Assembly (NCBI GenBank): GCA_947504035.1 | Contig: CANNGA010000005.1 | Coordinates: forward strand, 1 to 64,000 | DNA: 64,000 nucleotides | Reading direction: 5' to 3' | Origin: an uncultured Flavobacteriaceae bacterium | GTDB taxonomy: Bacteria > Bacteroidota > Bacteroidia > Flavobacteriales > Flavobacteriaceae | In this document: piece by piece, positions 55,368-64,000 of the stretch | How the letters are laid out: each line of letters starts with the position of its first letter | Position numbering within the stretch: position 1 is the first letter of the stretch | Position numbers and translations under genes: made by a program | The notes under the pieces: model-generated | What the model was told of the DNA's origin: nothing | Database searches by the model: none | Seen by the model: the letters and a program-made list of their open reading frames with translations, nothing else

Positions 55368-58300
55368 TTAATTATCGCTATTTGTTGGCTTTATAGAAAT
55401 AAAACTAGGAAGTGCTTCTGTCTTGGTTTCTGGTTTTTCGGCGTCTTGAGGTGTTGCTTTCGCTTTCTTTTTGAATAAACTTCGAATCAACTCCTTAAAA
55501 GTATCAAAATCGACATTATAGGATAACCCCGCACCTTGTGTATAACCGATATCTTGTCCAAAACTTTGAATGCTATTTTCTCTATTAAAGACTTTCGCAG
55601 AGAGTGTCCCATCGTCATTAAGTAAGAAACTAATCTCTAAATCTCCTGCAATAACTGTTTGGGTTTCTCCTGCACCACCAACAGGCACCCCTACTTTACC
55701 ATTAAAAAACACACGATCATTGAGCTGAGTTTGAAAGGTAGCTACGACCCTATCATCGGTTTGATAATCGGGCCTGTTTTGTCCTGCTTCGTAATTAAAT
55801 CCAAAATTAATTTTTCCGTCTTCGCTGGTAAATATTCCATTTACAATCCCATTAAGGCGTTCTGCTATAGTTCCAGAAACATTTAACTCTCCAGAACCTC
55901 TATTCTGAAAAGAACCTCCAGAAGCTAAAAAATATAAGGCTTGGTTACCACGCTCGGCTTCAGACTCTAAACGGTATTGCAACTCTGACCGTATGGTTGA
56001 ATTTACATTTGGAAATTGAAAATCGAAACTAGGCTGCGGCCGTTCTAAATCTCCTGTAAGTGTTATATCTAATTCGACGGGGATGCTTCTATTTATCGGA
56101 TTATCTAACAATGGAGATGGGTTGGTTTGTGTTTTGTAGGACGCTAACATATTAATTTGTGCCTTTAAAGGATCACCTTCCCAAGCGATCGTTCCCCCTG
56201 GTTGGACAATAAATTGTTTTTGCACCAAACCTCCATAAGCAAAATTGTAAACCCCTTCAAATACAGAGAAATCACCCCACATATTAAATTTGCCATTGGT
56301 ATTAATCTCTACTAACAATCCTCCTACTCCACGTCCTTTTAAGGCGTGCCCTGTCTCTTTATTGATAATAATTTCTAATTCGGCATCCTGAGTCACATCT
56401 AAATCGAAATCTAATTCCAAACCGTTTACTTCCTCAAACACAAAAGCTTCTCCATTAGCTCTGGCTTGTTTTTGTTCTGGTGTGATAAAATGTATAAAAG
56501 AATTATCTCCAAAGGATTCTGTATCAGACAACGGGATTTTAAATACGGTACCTGGTTTGGTTTCGCCCACAACTTTTATAACCAATTCTTCAGTAGGTCC
56601 ATAAATATCTGCAACACCGCCAACAAACCCTTTTCCATAGTACAGCGATTCTTCGGTTTGTTTTGTATCTAACACCAAAAATTTATCTGTCTCTAGATGT
56701 AAACCTAAACGCCATTTTAATAAATTTGTATGACTTATAAAGCCATTAAGTACAGCCTTAGATTTGTATTTCGTATCTGTAAGTTTTGTGTTATCAAACA
56801 TAAAACTTTGATCCTTTAAAATTACGCGTGCTTTATCATTGAGTTGGTAGTCTACATTTAAATACGGAATCGCAAATCCACCTGTAGCAATATCTAATAC
56901 TCCCTCTATAGAAGGACTCTTTAGATCTCCTACAACATGAGCTTTACCTGTAACATCGCCTCTTACCTGAGACAACACACCAGCTAAAAGCGGGTTTAAA
57001 GGTTTTAAACTAAAGGCATTAAAATTTAAATCTACATCGATATTGGTACGTTTTCCAACAACATTTATAGCACCTAAAATATTAAATGTATTTTTAATAT
57101 CGTCCTTAATACTTACATCTACATTGTAATTCGTTAGGTTTTCGTTACCGTTTATTTTAGCATTAAAACTCCCTAATGCAAAATCATTGACTTTAAAATC
57201 ATCGATTACAACGGTGGAGTTTGGCAAATAGCTTCCGTTTTTTTGCAGTACATCTAACTTGCCATTAACAAAACCTTCTAATTTTAAACTGTCAACCTCT
57301 GGTACAATTTTAGAAAGTTGAACGTTTTTAAAGCTCAATTTTAAGTCTTTCTCTGTAGAGTCTTTCAAAAAACCAGAAAATTTAATCTCTTCATTACCGT
57401 GATTAATCCTAAATTTATCTATTTCGAAAGCAGAAAAATCTTTGGCAAACGAGACTTTATTAAAGCGATCATCATCTGTATTGATGTCCCATTTGTAATC
57501 CTTAACAGTAACATCTGAAGTTTTAAAGCCTATTACAGATTGATTGGCTTCGTTTATGGTATGGTAAAAACTAAGATTAAATTTATCTGTATTATGTTTA
57601 CCCCCTGTAAATTCTGAACGCATAAACAGTGTATCATTTACCGTGACATTAATAAGACTAAACTTTGAAGCGTTGTAAAATTTAGTATTAATACTATCAA
57701 CTTCAACATAGGTATTAAATAAGGGGTTATTATTATCGACTTGAAGATCGATCTGTTTTGCAAAATTATCTAATACACGTATTTGAGGAGATTTAAAAGT
57801 AAGCTTAAATTTATTGGCTTCACTTTCTAACGCACCTCTTATAAATGTGTTTTTACCTATTTCTACATCTGGATAAAACACTTCTATAATTTTATTGTAG
57901 ATTCTAAAATCAAAATCTAAATTTTGATTTTCAGCCACTTTAAATGGTTTGTAATTGGTATAGATATTCCCCACTGCATTTTGAAACAACTTAGAAATAT
58001 CTTTAATTTTAAATTCACCACTTATGCCTCCTTCAATAATATCTGGAGAGTTTATATCAATGTATCTGGTCTTGCCTTCAAATTTAGACGCGATTTCAAA
58101 TTTCTTGAAATTATAGATGTCATTTTCATTTCTATAAGATGTGTTTCTAAAGGTAATGCTCCCGAAGGCATCATCTATAGTACTGCTGTTCATATTAATG
58201 TTTACCGTACTTTTTAAAATAGAGACACTGTCTTTTTTCACAAAATTAAGTGCATTTAAATTGGCGTAGTCGACTTCTGCTTCAAAATCGTATTTGTTAA

Positions 58301-59771
58301 CAGCTTCTGAGTAATCAAACAAACCATTAAATTTTAATTTCAAATTTTCATCGTTAACTAATAAAATTCCATCAAAAATTTTATTGCGAATCTTTCCTGA
58401 AACAATGGTCTTGTTGTAATTGTAATTATTGTAATTTAATTGATAAATATTACCTTTAATTTCTGTGTCTATAGTTTGAGCAACAAAACCATGACCATCT
58501 ACATCTAAATTTAAAGACACCTGCCCTACTTTTTTATTACCGATAAAGGTTCCTAAATCGAACGTATCTAAAACAATATTACCTTTATAAGAGGCATTAT
58601 CAATATCATTTAATTTGGTGATTTGTAAATCAGAATCTATAAAACCAAGTCCCGTACGTATTCTAAGATCTGCGTCGACTTTTGTTGCTGTAACTTGAGA
58701 TGTTCCTGTAATTTTAAACGGCCCCAGTCTGTCAAATGTAGAAGGAATAGCTTCGCCTAATACATTGGGTAATAAGGCTCTCAAATCTTTATAGGTAGAA
58801 CTTAAATTTGAAAAGTTACCATCCATTAAAAAATCATTAGGCGCTGTACTAAATAAGTTCTTAAAAATTATATCTCCGTATACAGCGGTATTCCGACTCG
58901 TTTTAAGCTGCAACCCTTTTGCTTTTAAATGATTTAAAGTACCTGAGAGATCTACGTTAAAATTTGCAAATTGATGTTTACCAAATTCATTATAGAATGT
59001 ATTGAGTTCATCTAAAAGGATTTCAGAATTTCTAAAAGAAGCTTCTAAAGTGACCTTATCGGTAAAGTATTTTAAATTTTCACGATCGTAAAAGAATTTT
59101 AAACGCCCTGATAATACCGACTTATGTGTTCGAATCTCAAGATCATCAAAAGTCATATCATTAACGGTATACTTAAAGTTGGTCATTAAGTTTTTAACGG
59201 CTACACCTCTGGTATCTTTAAAAGATAGCGTATTTACACGCATGCTTACATCTGGACCACTTATTAAAAAATTGGTCGCATTGATATTTAAGTCTTTAAA
59301 CTTTAAAAGATGTGTTGTTGTTTTGTTTTCATCTATAAGGTTAAAAACACCATTATAAATAGAAACATCGCTTGAAGACATTAAAAAATCTACTTTTTTA
59401 GCCGATCGTTTTTTACTACTTAGCTTATCCACAAAAACATCTAAATTAGTTTCTGTTTCATCCTTGTAGGTTTTAATATTAAAAACCAAATCGATAATAT
59501 CGATATCGCCAAAAATTAAACGGCCTTTATAAAGATTAGGAAAACTCAATATAGACGTATTTAATTCCTTAATGCTTATAAGTGTATCTTTTTTATAGTC
59601 TTCTATATAAATGGTTTTAAGTTCTACATCTCCATTAAATTGCAGCCCTACTTTTTCTATACTAATATGTGTCTCAAAATCTCTATTTAGTAATTTTGTA
59701 ACATGAGATCCTAATCGTGTTTGTACTAGAGGTATAGAAAGTATAAGTACCACGATAAGGAATAGCAACAT
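55368..59771 (-). CDS. tamB: Translocation and assembly module protein TamB (DUF490)
   Basis: 1467 residues as given. A single N-terminal membrane anchor (LLFLIVVLILSIPLVQT) is followed by a very long beta-rich periplasmic part and a C-terminal DUF490/TamB domain with LELDFDLDVTQDAELEI, GGTIAWEGDPLKAQINMLASY, LDITLTGDLERPQPSF and LNDRVFFNGKVGVP. TamB-type proteins span the periplasm as lipid bridges or assist outer-membrane assembly. The frame is open for about 17 more codons upstream with positively charged residues suited to a membrane anchor, but lacks ATG, GTG or TTG; ATT at 59816 is the only near-start. Divergent from tsaD, an arrangement common in Flavobacteriia. Confidence 0.93.
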   Translation of the reverse strand: MLLFLIVVLILSIPLVQTRLGSHVTKLLNRDFETHISIEKVGLQFNGDVELKTIYIEDYKKDTLISIKELNTSILSFPNLYKGRLIFGDIDIIDLVFNIKTYKDETETNLDVFVDKLSSKKRSAKKVDFLMSSSDVSIYNGVFNLIDENKTTTHLLKFKDLNINATNFLISGPDVSMRVNTLSFKDTRGVAVKNLMTNFKYTVNDMTFDDLEIRTHKSVLSGRLKFFYDRENLKYFTDKVTLEASFRNSEILLDELNTFYNEFGKHQFANFNVDLSGTLNHLKAKGLQLKTSRNTAVYGDIIFKNLFSTAPNDFLMDGNFSNLSSTYKDLRALLPNVLGEAIPSTFDRLGPFKITGTSQVTATKVDADLRIRTGLGFIDSDLQITKLNDIDNASYKGNIVLDTFDLGTFIGNKKVGQVSLNLDVDGHGFVAQTIDTEIKGNIYQLNYNNYNYNKTIVSGKIRNKIFDGILLVNDENLKLKFNGLFDYSEAVNKYDFEAEVDYANLNALNFVKKDSVSILKSTVNINMNSSTIDDAFGSITFRNTSYRNENDIYNFKKFEIASKFEGKTRYIDINSPDIIEGGISGEFKIKDISKLFQNAVGNIYTNYKPFKVAENQNLDFDFRIYNKIIEVFYPDVEIGKNTFIRGALESEANKFKLTFKSPQIRVLDNFAKQIDLQVDNNNPLFNTYVEVDSINTKFYNASKFSLINVTVNDTLFMRSEFTGGKHNTDKFNLSFYHTINEANQSVIGFKTSDVTVKDYKWDINTDDDRFNKVSFAKDFSAFEIDKFRINHGNEEIKFSGFLKDSTEKDLKLSFKNVQLSKIVPEVDSLKLEGFVNGKLDVLQKNGSYLPNSTVVIDDFKVNDFALGSFNAKINGNENLTNYNVDVSIKDDIKNTFNILGAINVVGKRTNIDVDLNFNAFSLKPLNPLLAGVLSQVRGDVTGKAHVVGDLKSPSIEGVLDIATGGFAIPYLNVDYQLNDKARVILKDQSFMFDNTKLTDTKYKSKAVLNGFISHTNLLKWRLGLHLETDKFLVLDTKQTEESLYYGKGFVGGVADIYGPTEELVIKVVGETKPGTVFKIPLSDTESFGDNSFIHFITPEQKQARANGEAFVFEEVNGLELDFDLDVTQDAELEIIINKETGHALKGRGVGGLLVEINTNGKFNMWGDFSVFEGVYNFAYGGLVQKQFIVQPGGTIAWEGDPLKAQINMLASYKTQTNPSPLLDNPINRSIPVELDITLTGDLERPQPSFDFQFPNVNSTIRSELQYRLESEAERGNQALYFLASGGSFQNRGSGELNVSGTIAERLNGIVNGIFTSEDGKINFGFNYEAGQNRPDYQTDDRVVATFQTQLNDRVFFNGKVGVPVGGAGETQTVIAGDLEISFLLNDDGTLSAKVFNRENSIQSFGQDIGYTQGAGLSYNVDFDTFKELIRSLFKKKAKATPQDAEKPETKTEALPSFISIKPTNSDN

Positions 59772-59888
59772 GATAACTGCTATAAGCTTGTATAGTATTT
59801 TAAATATCTTTTTAATACGCTCTTATTTATTTAAACTATTTTATTCTAAATCTTAAAACTGATTGGTTATTAACAACCAAATAATGCC

Positions 59889-59896
59889 TAATTTTG
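59889..59896 (+). promoter_or_regulatory. Candidate -7 box for tsaD
   Basis: TAATTTTG, an exact TAnnTTTG match, 76 bases before the ATG; a TTGG element lies about 25 bases upstream, slightly more than the ideal spacing. Confidence 0.4.
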
Positions 59897-59971
59897 TGTT
59901 GGTATTGTTTTGAGAGAAACTACTGTTTACTTGTTTTCAAAATTAACAATTATTGTGCCCAATTTTAAGTA

Positions 59972-60994
59972 ATGTCTAAACAAAATATTTTTATTTTAGG
60001 TATAGAATCGTCTTGCGATGACACCTCTGCAGCTGTAATACAGAACGGTAAAATTTTAAGTAATGTTGTTGCGAGTCAAAAAATACATGAAGATTACGGT
60101 GGTGTTGTGCCAGAATTAGCTTCTAGAGCACACCAACAAAACATTGTACCTGTAGTCCATCAAGCACTAGAAGCTGCTCATATCACTAAAAATCAAATAG
60201 ATGCCATTGCATTTACCAGAGGCCCCGGGCTTATGGGAAGTTTACTTGTAGGGACTTCTTTTGCCAAATCTTTAGCCTATGGTTTAAACCTACCATTAAT
60301 AGATGTTAACCATATGCAAGCGCATATTTTAGCTCATTTTATTGAAGAGGAAGGCTTTAAGAAACCACCATTTCCGTTTTTAGCAATGACCATTTCGGGC
60401 GGACACACACAAATTGTACAAGTAGAAAGCCACTTTAATATGACCGTTATTGGTGAAACTATTGATGATGCTGTGGGTGAAGCTTACGATAAAAGTGGTA
60501 AGATTTTAGGTTTAGGCTACCCTGCAGGACCAGAAATTGACAAACGTGCACAGCTGGGCAACCCAAAAGCTTTTAGCTTTACAAAGCCTAAAGTAGATGG
60601 ATTAAATTTTAGTTTTTCTGGTCTTAAAACAGCGATCTTATACTTCATTCAAAAACAAACAAAAGCAAATCCTAATTTTATCCAAGAGCATTTAAATGAT
60701 ATCTGTGCTTCTATACAGTACACCATTATTGGAATTTTAATCGATAAATTAAAAAAGGCATCCAAAAGTACAGGAATTAAACATATTGCGATTGGTGGTG
60801 GCGTTTCTGCGAATTCTGGCATTAGAAAAGCACTTAAAGATGGGGAACAAAAATTTGGATGGACCACCTACCTTCCTAAATTTGAATATACAACAGACAA
60901 CGCTGGTATGATTGCCATTGTAGGGTATTTAAAGTACTTAGAAGGTAATTTTGCGGCTCAAGACGTTATGGCTTCTGCGCGCTTAAAGCTATAA
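59972..60994 (+). CDS. tsaD: tRNA N6-adenosine threonylcarbamoyltransferase
   Basis: 340 residues. Transfers the threonylcarbamoyl group to A37 of ANN-decoding tRNAs together with TsaB, TsaC and TsaE. Start ILGIESSCDDTSAAVI; metal-binding HMQAH (H114, H118) in DVNHMQAHILAH; nucleotide loop TISGGHTQIV; later LGYPAGPEIDK and FSFSGLKTAIL; C-terminal GGGVSANSGIRK and TDNAGMIAIVGY. All hallmarks present, full length. Confidence 0.98.
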   Translation: MSKQNIFILGIESSCDDTSAAVIQNGKILSNVVASQKIHEDYGGVVPELASRAHQQNIVPVVHQALEAAHITKNQIDAIAFTRGPGLMGSLLVGTSFAKSLAYGLNLPLIDVNHMQAHILAHFIEEEGFKKPPFPFLAMTISGGHTQIVQVESHFNMTVIGETIDDAVGEAYDKSGKILGLGYPAGPEIDKRAQLGNPKAFSFTKPKVDGLNFSFSGLKTAILYFIQKQTKANPNFIQEHLNDICASIQYTIIGILIDKLKKASKSTGIKHIAIGGGVSANSGIRKALKDGEQKFGWTTYLPKFEYTTDNAGMIAIVGYLKYLEGNFAAQDVMASARLKL

Positions 60995-61373
60995 GTTCCC
61001 TAACACGCTACATAAACATTTAATATAATCCTATCCCCATTGGATAGCGAAAGCTTTCTGTATGAGGAGATAGGCTCCTTTTTAAAATACTTTTTTAGCA
61101 CTTTTAAACCAGAGTTGTTAGAAATAATGACTCCATTTAAAATGTTAAGAAAAAACAGCTATTTAATAGGCTCATGCTTAATATACGCTCATGTTCAAAT
61201 TTCAATTCGCACAGAATTCATAAATACTAAAAAAGACGACAAAACTCTTTAAAAAATCGATAAAAAGACAAATTATTAAAAGTTATTAACATTTAATTCT
61301 TGAAAACTTATAGAGGCGCTAAACTAAAGCAAAGCTTTAAAAATTAAATTTGATAAAATTTAATTTAAATCTT

Positions 61374-62024
61374 ATGAAAAAAAACCTACTTATCTACGGT
61401 TTATCGGCTACGTCCCTATTTTTAAACGCCCAAACAAGTACCGAAAAAACCTTAGAAACTATTGAAAATCACGAACAAGCTTTTCAATTTATCAAGCAAA
61501 ATTCCAAACATAATAACAAACTGAATGGAAAGATATTAACATTCAATGAAGAAAAACATAAGACAAGACTTACACAAGCGCTGTTTCAACTTGAAAAAGG
61601 AGATGTGACTTCAGAACGGGATGAGTATGAAAAAACACTCTACAAAATAATAGACAAAACAAAAACACCTTATTACCGCTTATCTTATATTGTGCTAGAC
61701 GGAAGTCAATATAGCATGGAAAGTATTGACGAACTCAGAAATACACTTATAGAAAGCTATAAAAAAGGCACATCTTTTAGTACTTTAGCCAACCAATACT
61801 CTATGGATGATAATGCGCAGCGTGGTGGCGATACGGGTTGGTTTACCAGCAACAGTCCTTATGCAGACTTAGAAATGGCTATTTTAAACCATGCACATGG
61901 TTTAGACGACATTTTTACAGTAAATGTGCCTGCTAAAAACAAGTATTATGTGGCCATTCAAACGCATGAACCAAGAGAATTATCAGAAATAAAAGTGCTA
62001 AGAATTGTAGAACCTATTAAATAA
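61374..62024 (+). CDS. PpiC-type peptidyl-prolyl isomerase, exported
   Basis: About 216 residues from the ATG at 61374, which directly gives a signal peptide (MKKNLLIYGLSATSLFLNAQ); an earlier start in frame would put eight residues before it. A charged helical region (about 20-95) leads to a parvulin/PpiC domain (about 97-210) with YRLSYIVLDGS, the KGTSFSTLANQYSMDDNAQRGGDTGWF motif and IFTVNVPAKNKYYVAIQ. Periplasmic folding helper. Stop and the rsmE start share a base (TAATG). Confidence 0.88.
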   Translation: MKKNLLIYGLSATSLFLNAQTSTEKTLETIENHEQAFQFIKQNSKHNNKLNGKILTFNEEKHKTRLTQALFQLEKGDVTSERDEYEKTLYKIIDKTKTPYYRLSYIVLDGSQYSMESIDELRNTLIESYKKGTSFSTLANQYSMDDNAQRGGDTGWFTSNSPYADLEMAILNHAHGLDDIFTVNVPAKNKYYVAIQTHEPRELSEIKVLRIVEPIK

Positions 62025-62737
62025 TGCAACTTTTTTTTAATTCAGAACTCAACGCAACGGCTTCAAATTTTTCGTTTTCGAAAGAAGAGAGCAAACACAT
62101 TATGAAAGTACTTCGTAAATCCATTGGTGATACTTTAAGTATCACTAATGGTGAAGGTACTTTATTTACAGCAGAAATTACGACACTTACTTCAAATAAA
62201 TGCAGTGCCAAAATTAGCTCTAAAACGCAGCAAGATCAAAAAAATTACAGATTGCATCTTGCAGTAGCGCCTACAAAAATGAATGAGCGTTACGAATGGT
62301 TTTTAGAAAAGGCAACAGAAATTGGTATTGATAGCATTACCCCTATTATATGCGATCATAGTGAGCGTAAGATCATCAAACACGAACGCTTTGAACGGAT
62401 TTTACAAGCAGCCATGAAGCAATCTTTAAGTTGTTTTTTACCCAAATTACATTCTGCTTTATCTTATAAAGATTTTATAAATCAGGACTTTACAGGTACT
62501 TGTTATATTGCACATTGCGATGCTCAACACAAAACAAGCCTAAAACAAGAACTTCAAACATCTAAAGCAAAAGATATTACAATTCTTATAGGTCCTGAAG
62601 GTGATTTTAGCAGTAATGAAATTAAAAAAGCTCTAGCGCAAAATTTTAAACCTATTACTTTAGGTGATACACGCTTACGTACTGAAACAGCAGCAATTGT
62701 AGCTTGTCACTCTGTAGCTTTTATACATCAGGATTAA
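62024..62737 (+). CDS. rsmE: 16S rRNA (uracil(1498)-N3)-methyltransferase
   Basis: 237 residues. SPOUT-class methyltransferase that modifies U1498 of 16S rRNA. N-terminal PUA-like part with HIMKVLRKSIGDTLSITNGEG, then the knot: KMNERYEWFLEKATEIGIDSITP, ILIGPEGDFSSNEI and the final ITLGDTRLRTETAAIVACH. Complete. Translationally coupled to the PpiC gene by a one-base overlap. Confidence 0.97.
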   Translation: MQLFFNSELNATASNFSFSKEESKHIMKVLRKSIGDTLSITNGEGTLFTAEITTLTSNKCSAKISSKTQQDQKNYRLHLAVAPTKMNERYEWFLEKATEIGIDSITPIICDHSERKIIKHERFERILQAAMKQSLSCFLPKLHSALSYKDFINQDFTGTCYIAHCDAQHKTSLKQELQTSKAKDITILIGPEGDFSSNEIKKALAQNFKPITLGDTRLRTETAAIVACHSVAFIHQD

Positions 62738-62738
62738 A

Positions 62739-62762
62739 CCGTATTTTTAGTTACAATACGGC
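62739..62762. terminator. Shared hairpin between convergent genes
   Basis: Arms CCGTATT and AATACGG around TTTAGTTAC, lying just after rsmE and overlapping the stop codon region of the minus-strand DUF1223 gene. No clear T-run, so moderate confidence. Confidence 0.5.
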
Positions 62763-63476
62763 TTGATTACCTCCTGTTATATCTAAGGATGCATCTTGCA
62801 CTAATAACACCAGTGCGAGCTCATCTCCAGGAATAACAAGTTCTGGAATTTTTATTTGACCACTATGAGATGTTGCCTCCAATTGTGTATACGTTTCTGC
62901 AACAACAACATTTGTATTACGTAAGGTTCTATTTCTATTTTCACCCCGTTTTACAATCGTTTCTCGCTCTTTTATAACCAGTACAGCTCTCAGTGTTTTT
63001 CCGTCTACAGCGCCTTTAATATTATAATCGTAAGTTACAATACCATTTTTTTTATCGAGTGCGTTAATAGCAACTACATTAGGATGTGTTTTCTTAAAAT
63101 AAGACTTTAACTTACTGTACATAGTCGCTTTATTAGACCCTACAAAATGCTCTTTACCGTTAATCACCACTTGAGGCGTATATATGCTACTGCTATAAAA
63201 TTTAGAGCCATAGGCACGTTGCTTATCGCTGTAGGCTTTTTTACTAAAGGGATCTTTCCAACCAATATAATTCCAATAATCAACATGATAAGACAGCGAA
63301 ATAACATTCTCATCAAATTCTGTCTGTACTTCATCTACCAACTTGTCGGCCGAAGGGCAACTCGAACACCCCTGCGACGTAAACAACTCTAAGACGACCA
63401 AGTTACTTTTTATAGTATTCATAGACGATAAAGTAATAACTAAAACTAGGTTTATGGCAAAAAAGAGCTTATGCAT
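62751..63476 (-). CDS. DUF1223 thioredoxin-like exported protein
   Basis: 241 residues with an N-terminal signal peptide (LFFAINLVLVITLSSMNTIK). Typical DUF1223 sequence: VVLELFTSQGCSSCPSADKL with a CxxC pair, then LSYHVDYWNYIGWKDPFS, QRAYGSKFYSSSIYTPQVVINGKEHFVGSN. The fold is thioredoxin-like; a redox role is probable but unproven. Followed on the other side by the divergent DUF4159 gene. Confidence 0.92.
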   Translation of the reverse strand: MHKLFFAINLVLVITLSSMNTIKSNLVVLELFTSQGCSSCPSADKLVDEVQTEFDENVISLSYHVDYWNYIGWKDPFSKKAYSDKQRAYGSKFYSSSIYTPQVVINGKEHFVGSNKATMYSKLKSYFKKTHPNVVAINALDKKNGIVTYDYNIKGAVDGKTLRAVLVIKERETIVKRGENRNRTLRNTNVVVAETYTQLEATSHSGQIKIPELVIPGDELALVLLVQDASLDITGGNQAVL

Positions 63477-63503
63477 GGTATTTTATTTTTATTTTTGATA
63501 CTT

Positions 63504-64000
63504 ATGAGATTTAGTTGTTTTATTTATAGAAAGCTTACGCTTGTTTTTATACTTCACATATTTTTAACACAAGCAGTAACAGCGCAAGAGCTTGCCATTT
63601 TGAAATACAAAGGCGGAGGAGATTGGTATAGCAATACAACAGCATTACCCAATTTAATCGCGTTTTGTAACGCCACTATAAAAACAAAAATTACGCCTCA
63701 ACCAGAAACCGTTGAAACAGGCAGTCCTGATATTTTTCAATACCCGTTATTGCATATGACAGGGCATGGAAATGTTTTCTTTAGTGATGATGATGCCGAA
63801 AATCTAAGAAACTATTTGCTGTCTGGTGGGTTTCTACATATTGATGACAATTATGGAATGGCTCCTTTTTTAGAAAAAGAATTAAAAAAAGTATTTCCTA
63901 ATAAAGAGCTCATAGACATACCAACAACACACGCTATCTTTAATAGCCCTTACAAGTTCCCTTCTGGCTTACCAAAGGTTCATGAACATGATGGCAATCG
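63504..64000 (+). CDS. DUF4159 domain-containing protein (partial, runs off the window)
   Basis: First 165 codons of an exported protein: signal sequence (LTLVFILHIFLTQAVTAQ), then the DUF4159 core ELAILKYKGGGDWYSNTTAL, NLIAFCN, LLHMTGHGNVFFSDDDAENL, YLLSGGFLHIDDNYG and FPNKELIDIPTTHAIFNSPY. DUF4159 proteins have no defined activity; they often sit near MoxR/DUF58 genes. The 3' end is outside the window. The start at 63504 is the only ATG before the signal peptide. Confidence 0.88.
   Translation, partial: MRFSCFIYRKLTLVFILHIFLTQAVTAQELAILKYKGGGDWYSNTTALPNLIAFCNATIKTKITPQPETVETGSPDIFQYPLLHMTGHGNVFFSDDDAENLRNYLLSGGFLHIDDNYGMAPFLEKELKKVFPNKELIDIPTTHAIFNSPYKFPSGLPKVHEHDGN

Noticed and set aside
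61040-61252. 70-codon frame after tsaD
   Set aside because: TTG start, no family resemblance, no clear coding bias; treated as chance frame in an intergenic region.

Overview
The window comes from a low-GC chromosome of a marine-type member of the Flavobacteriaceae (Bacteroidota). Evidence for this: a PorQ-type type IX secretion (T9SS) protein, a protease with a T9SS C-terminal sorting tail, a fused alpha/beta 2-oxoacid dehydrogenase E1, long TamB and 611-residue S1 proteins, and -7 promoter boxes of the Bacteroidota form TAnnTTTG in front of several genes. No rRNA, tRNA, CRISPR array or intact insertion sequence was seen.

Layout. 1-6.9 kb: a decayed IS1182-type transposase, then a minus-strand block of sigma-54 response regulator, small outer-membrane protein, MscS channel and an ABC-2 exporter pair, followed by a decayed ISL3/ISAon1-type transposase. 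6.9-20 kb is core: rpsA, a LysM/BON protein, a DUF547 protein, the cmk-porQ-LysM-lon group, rhomboid protease, lipid A-type acyltransferase, rlmF and glmM. 20-31 kb: AcpH-like phosphodiesterase, uvrA, LOG-family protein, a large M1-like protein lacking the zinc motif and apparently joined to a barrel-like domain, and the fused E1. 31-48 kb is accessory: AraC regulator with a PEBP protein, a membrane protein, a broken SDR gene cut off at a PD40 lipoprotein gene, GNAT, a SatD-DUF3307 pair behind a three-fold 28-bp operator array, a DUF4157 protein with an ADP-ribosyltransferase-like region and a YcxB-like membrane neighbour, DUF1330, Crp/Fnr with YceI, guaC, a subtilase with Glu at the histidine position, and a MORN-repeat protein with no usable upstream start codon. 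48-52 kb: a two-domain ABC ATPase, then a degraded duplication zone with one intact and one truncated lipoprotein copy (a third remnant lies at 37.5 kb) and a decayed second 3' end of the neighbouring sugar kinase gene. 52-64 kb is core again: BadF-type kinase, gapA, pfkA, tamB, tsaD, a PpiC isomerase with rsmE, a DUF1223 protein and the start of a DUF4159 gene that runs off the window.

How genes work together: kinase, gapA and pfkA form a same-strand sugar-metabolism cluster; PorQ connects to the T9SS-tailed protease elsewhere in the window; ppiC-like and rsmE are translationally coupled; the ABC permease and ATPase form one exporter. The most interesting candidate for an undescribed system is the SatD-DUF3307 pair at 35.9-37.3 kb: a protein whose sequence pattern resembles a nucleotide-cyclase/GGDEF palm, with a C-terminal helix-turn-helix, overlapping a membrane protein with buried His/Asp pairs, and preceded by three regularly spaced inverted repeats that reach its promoter.
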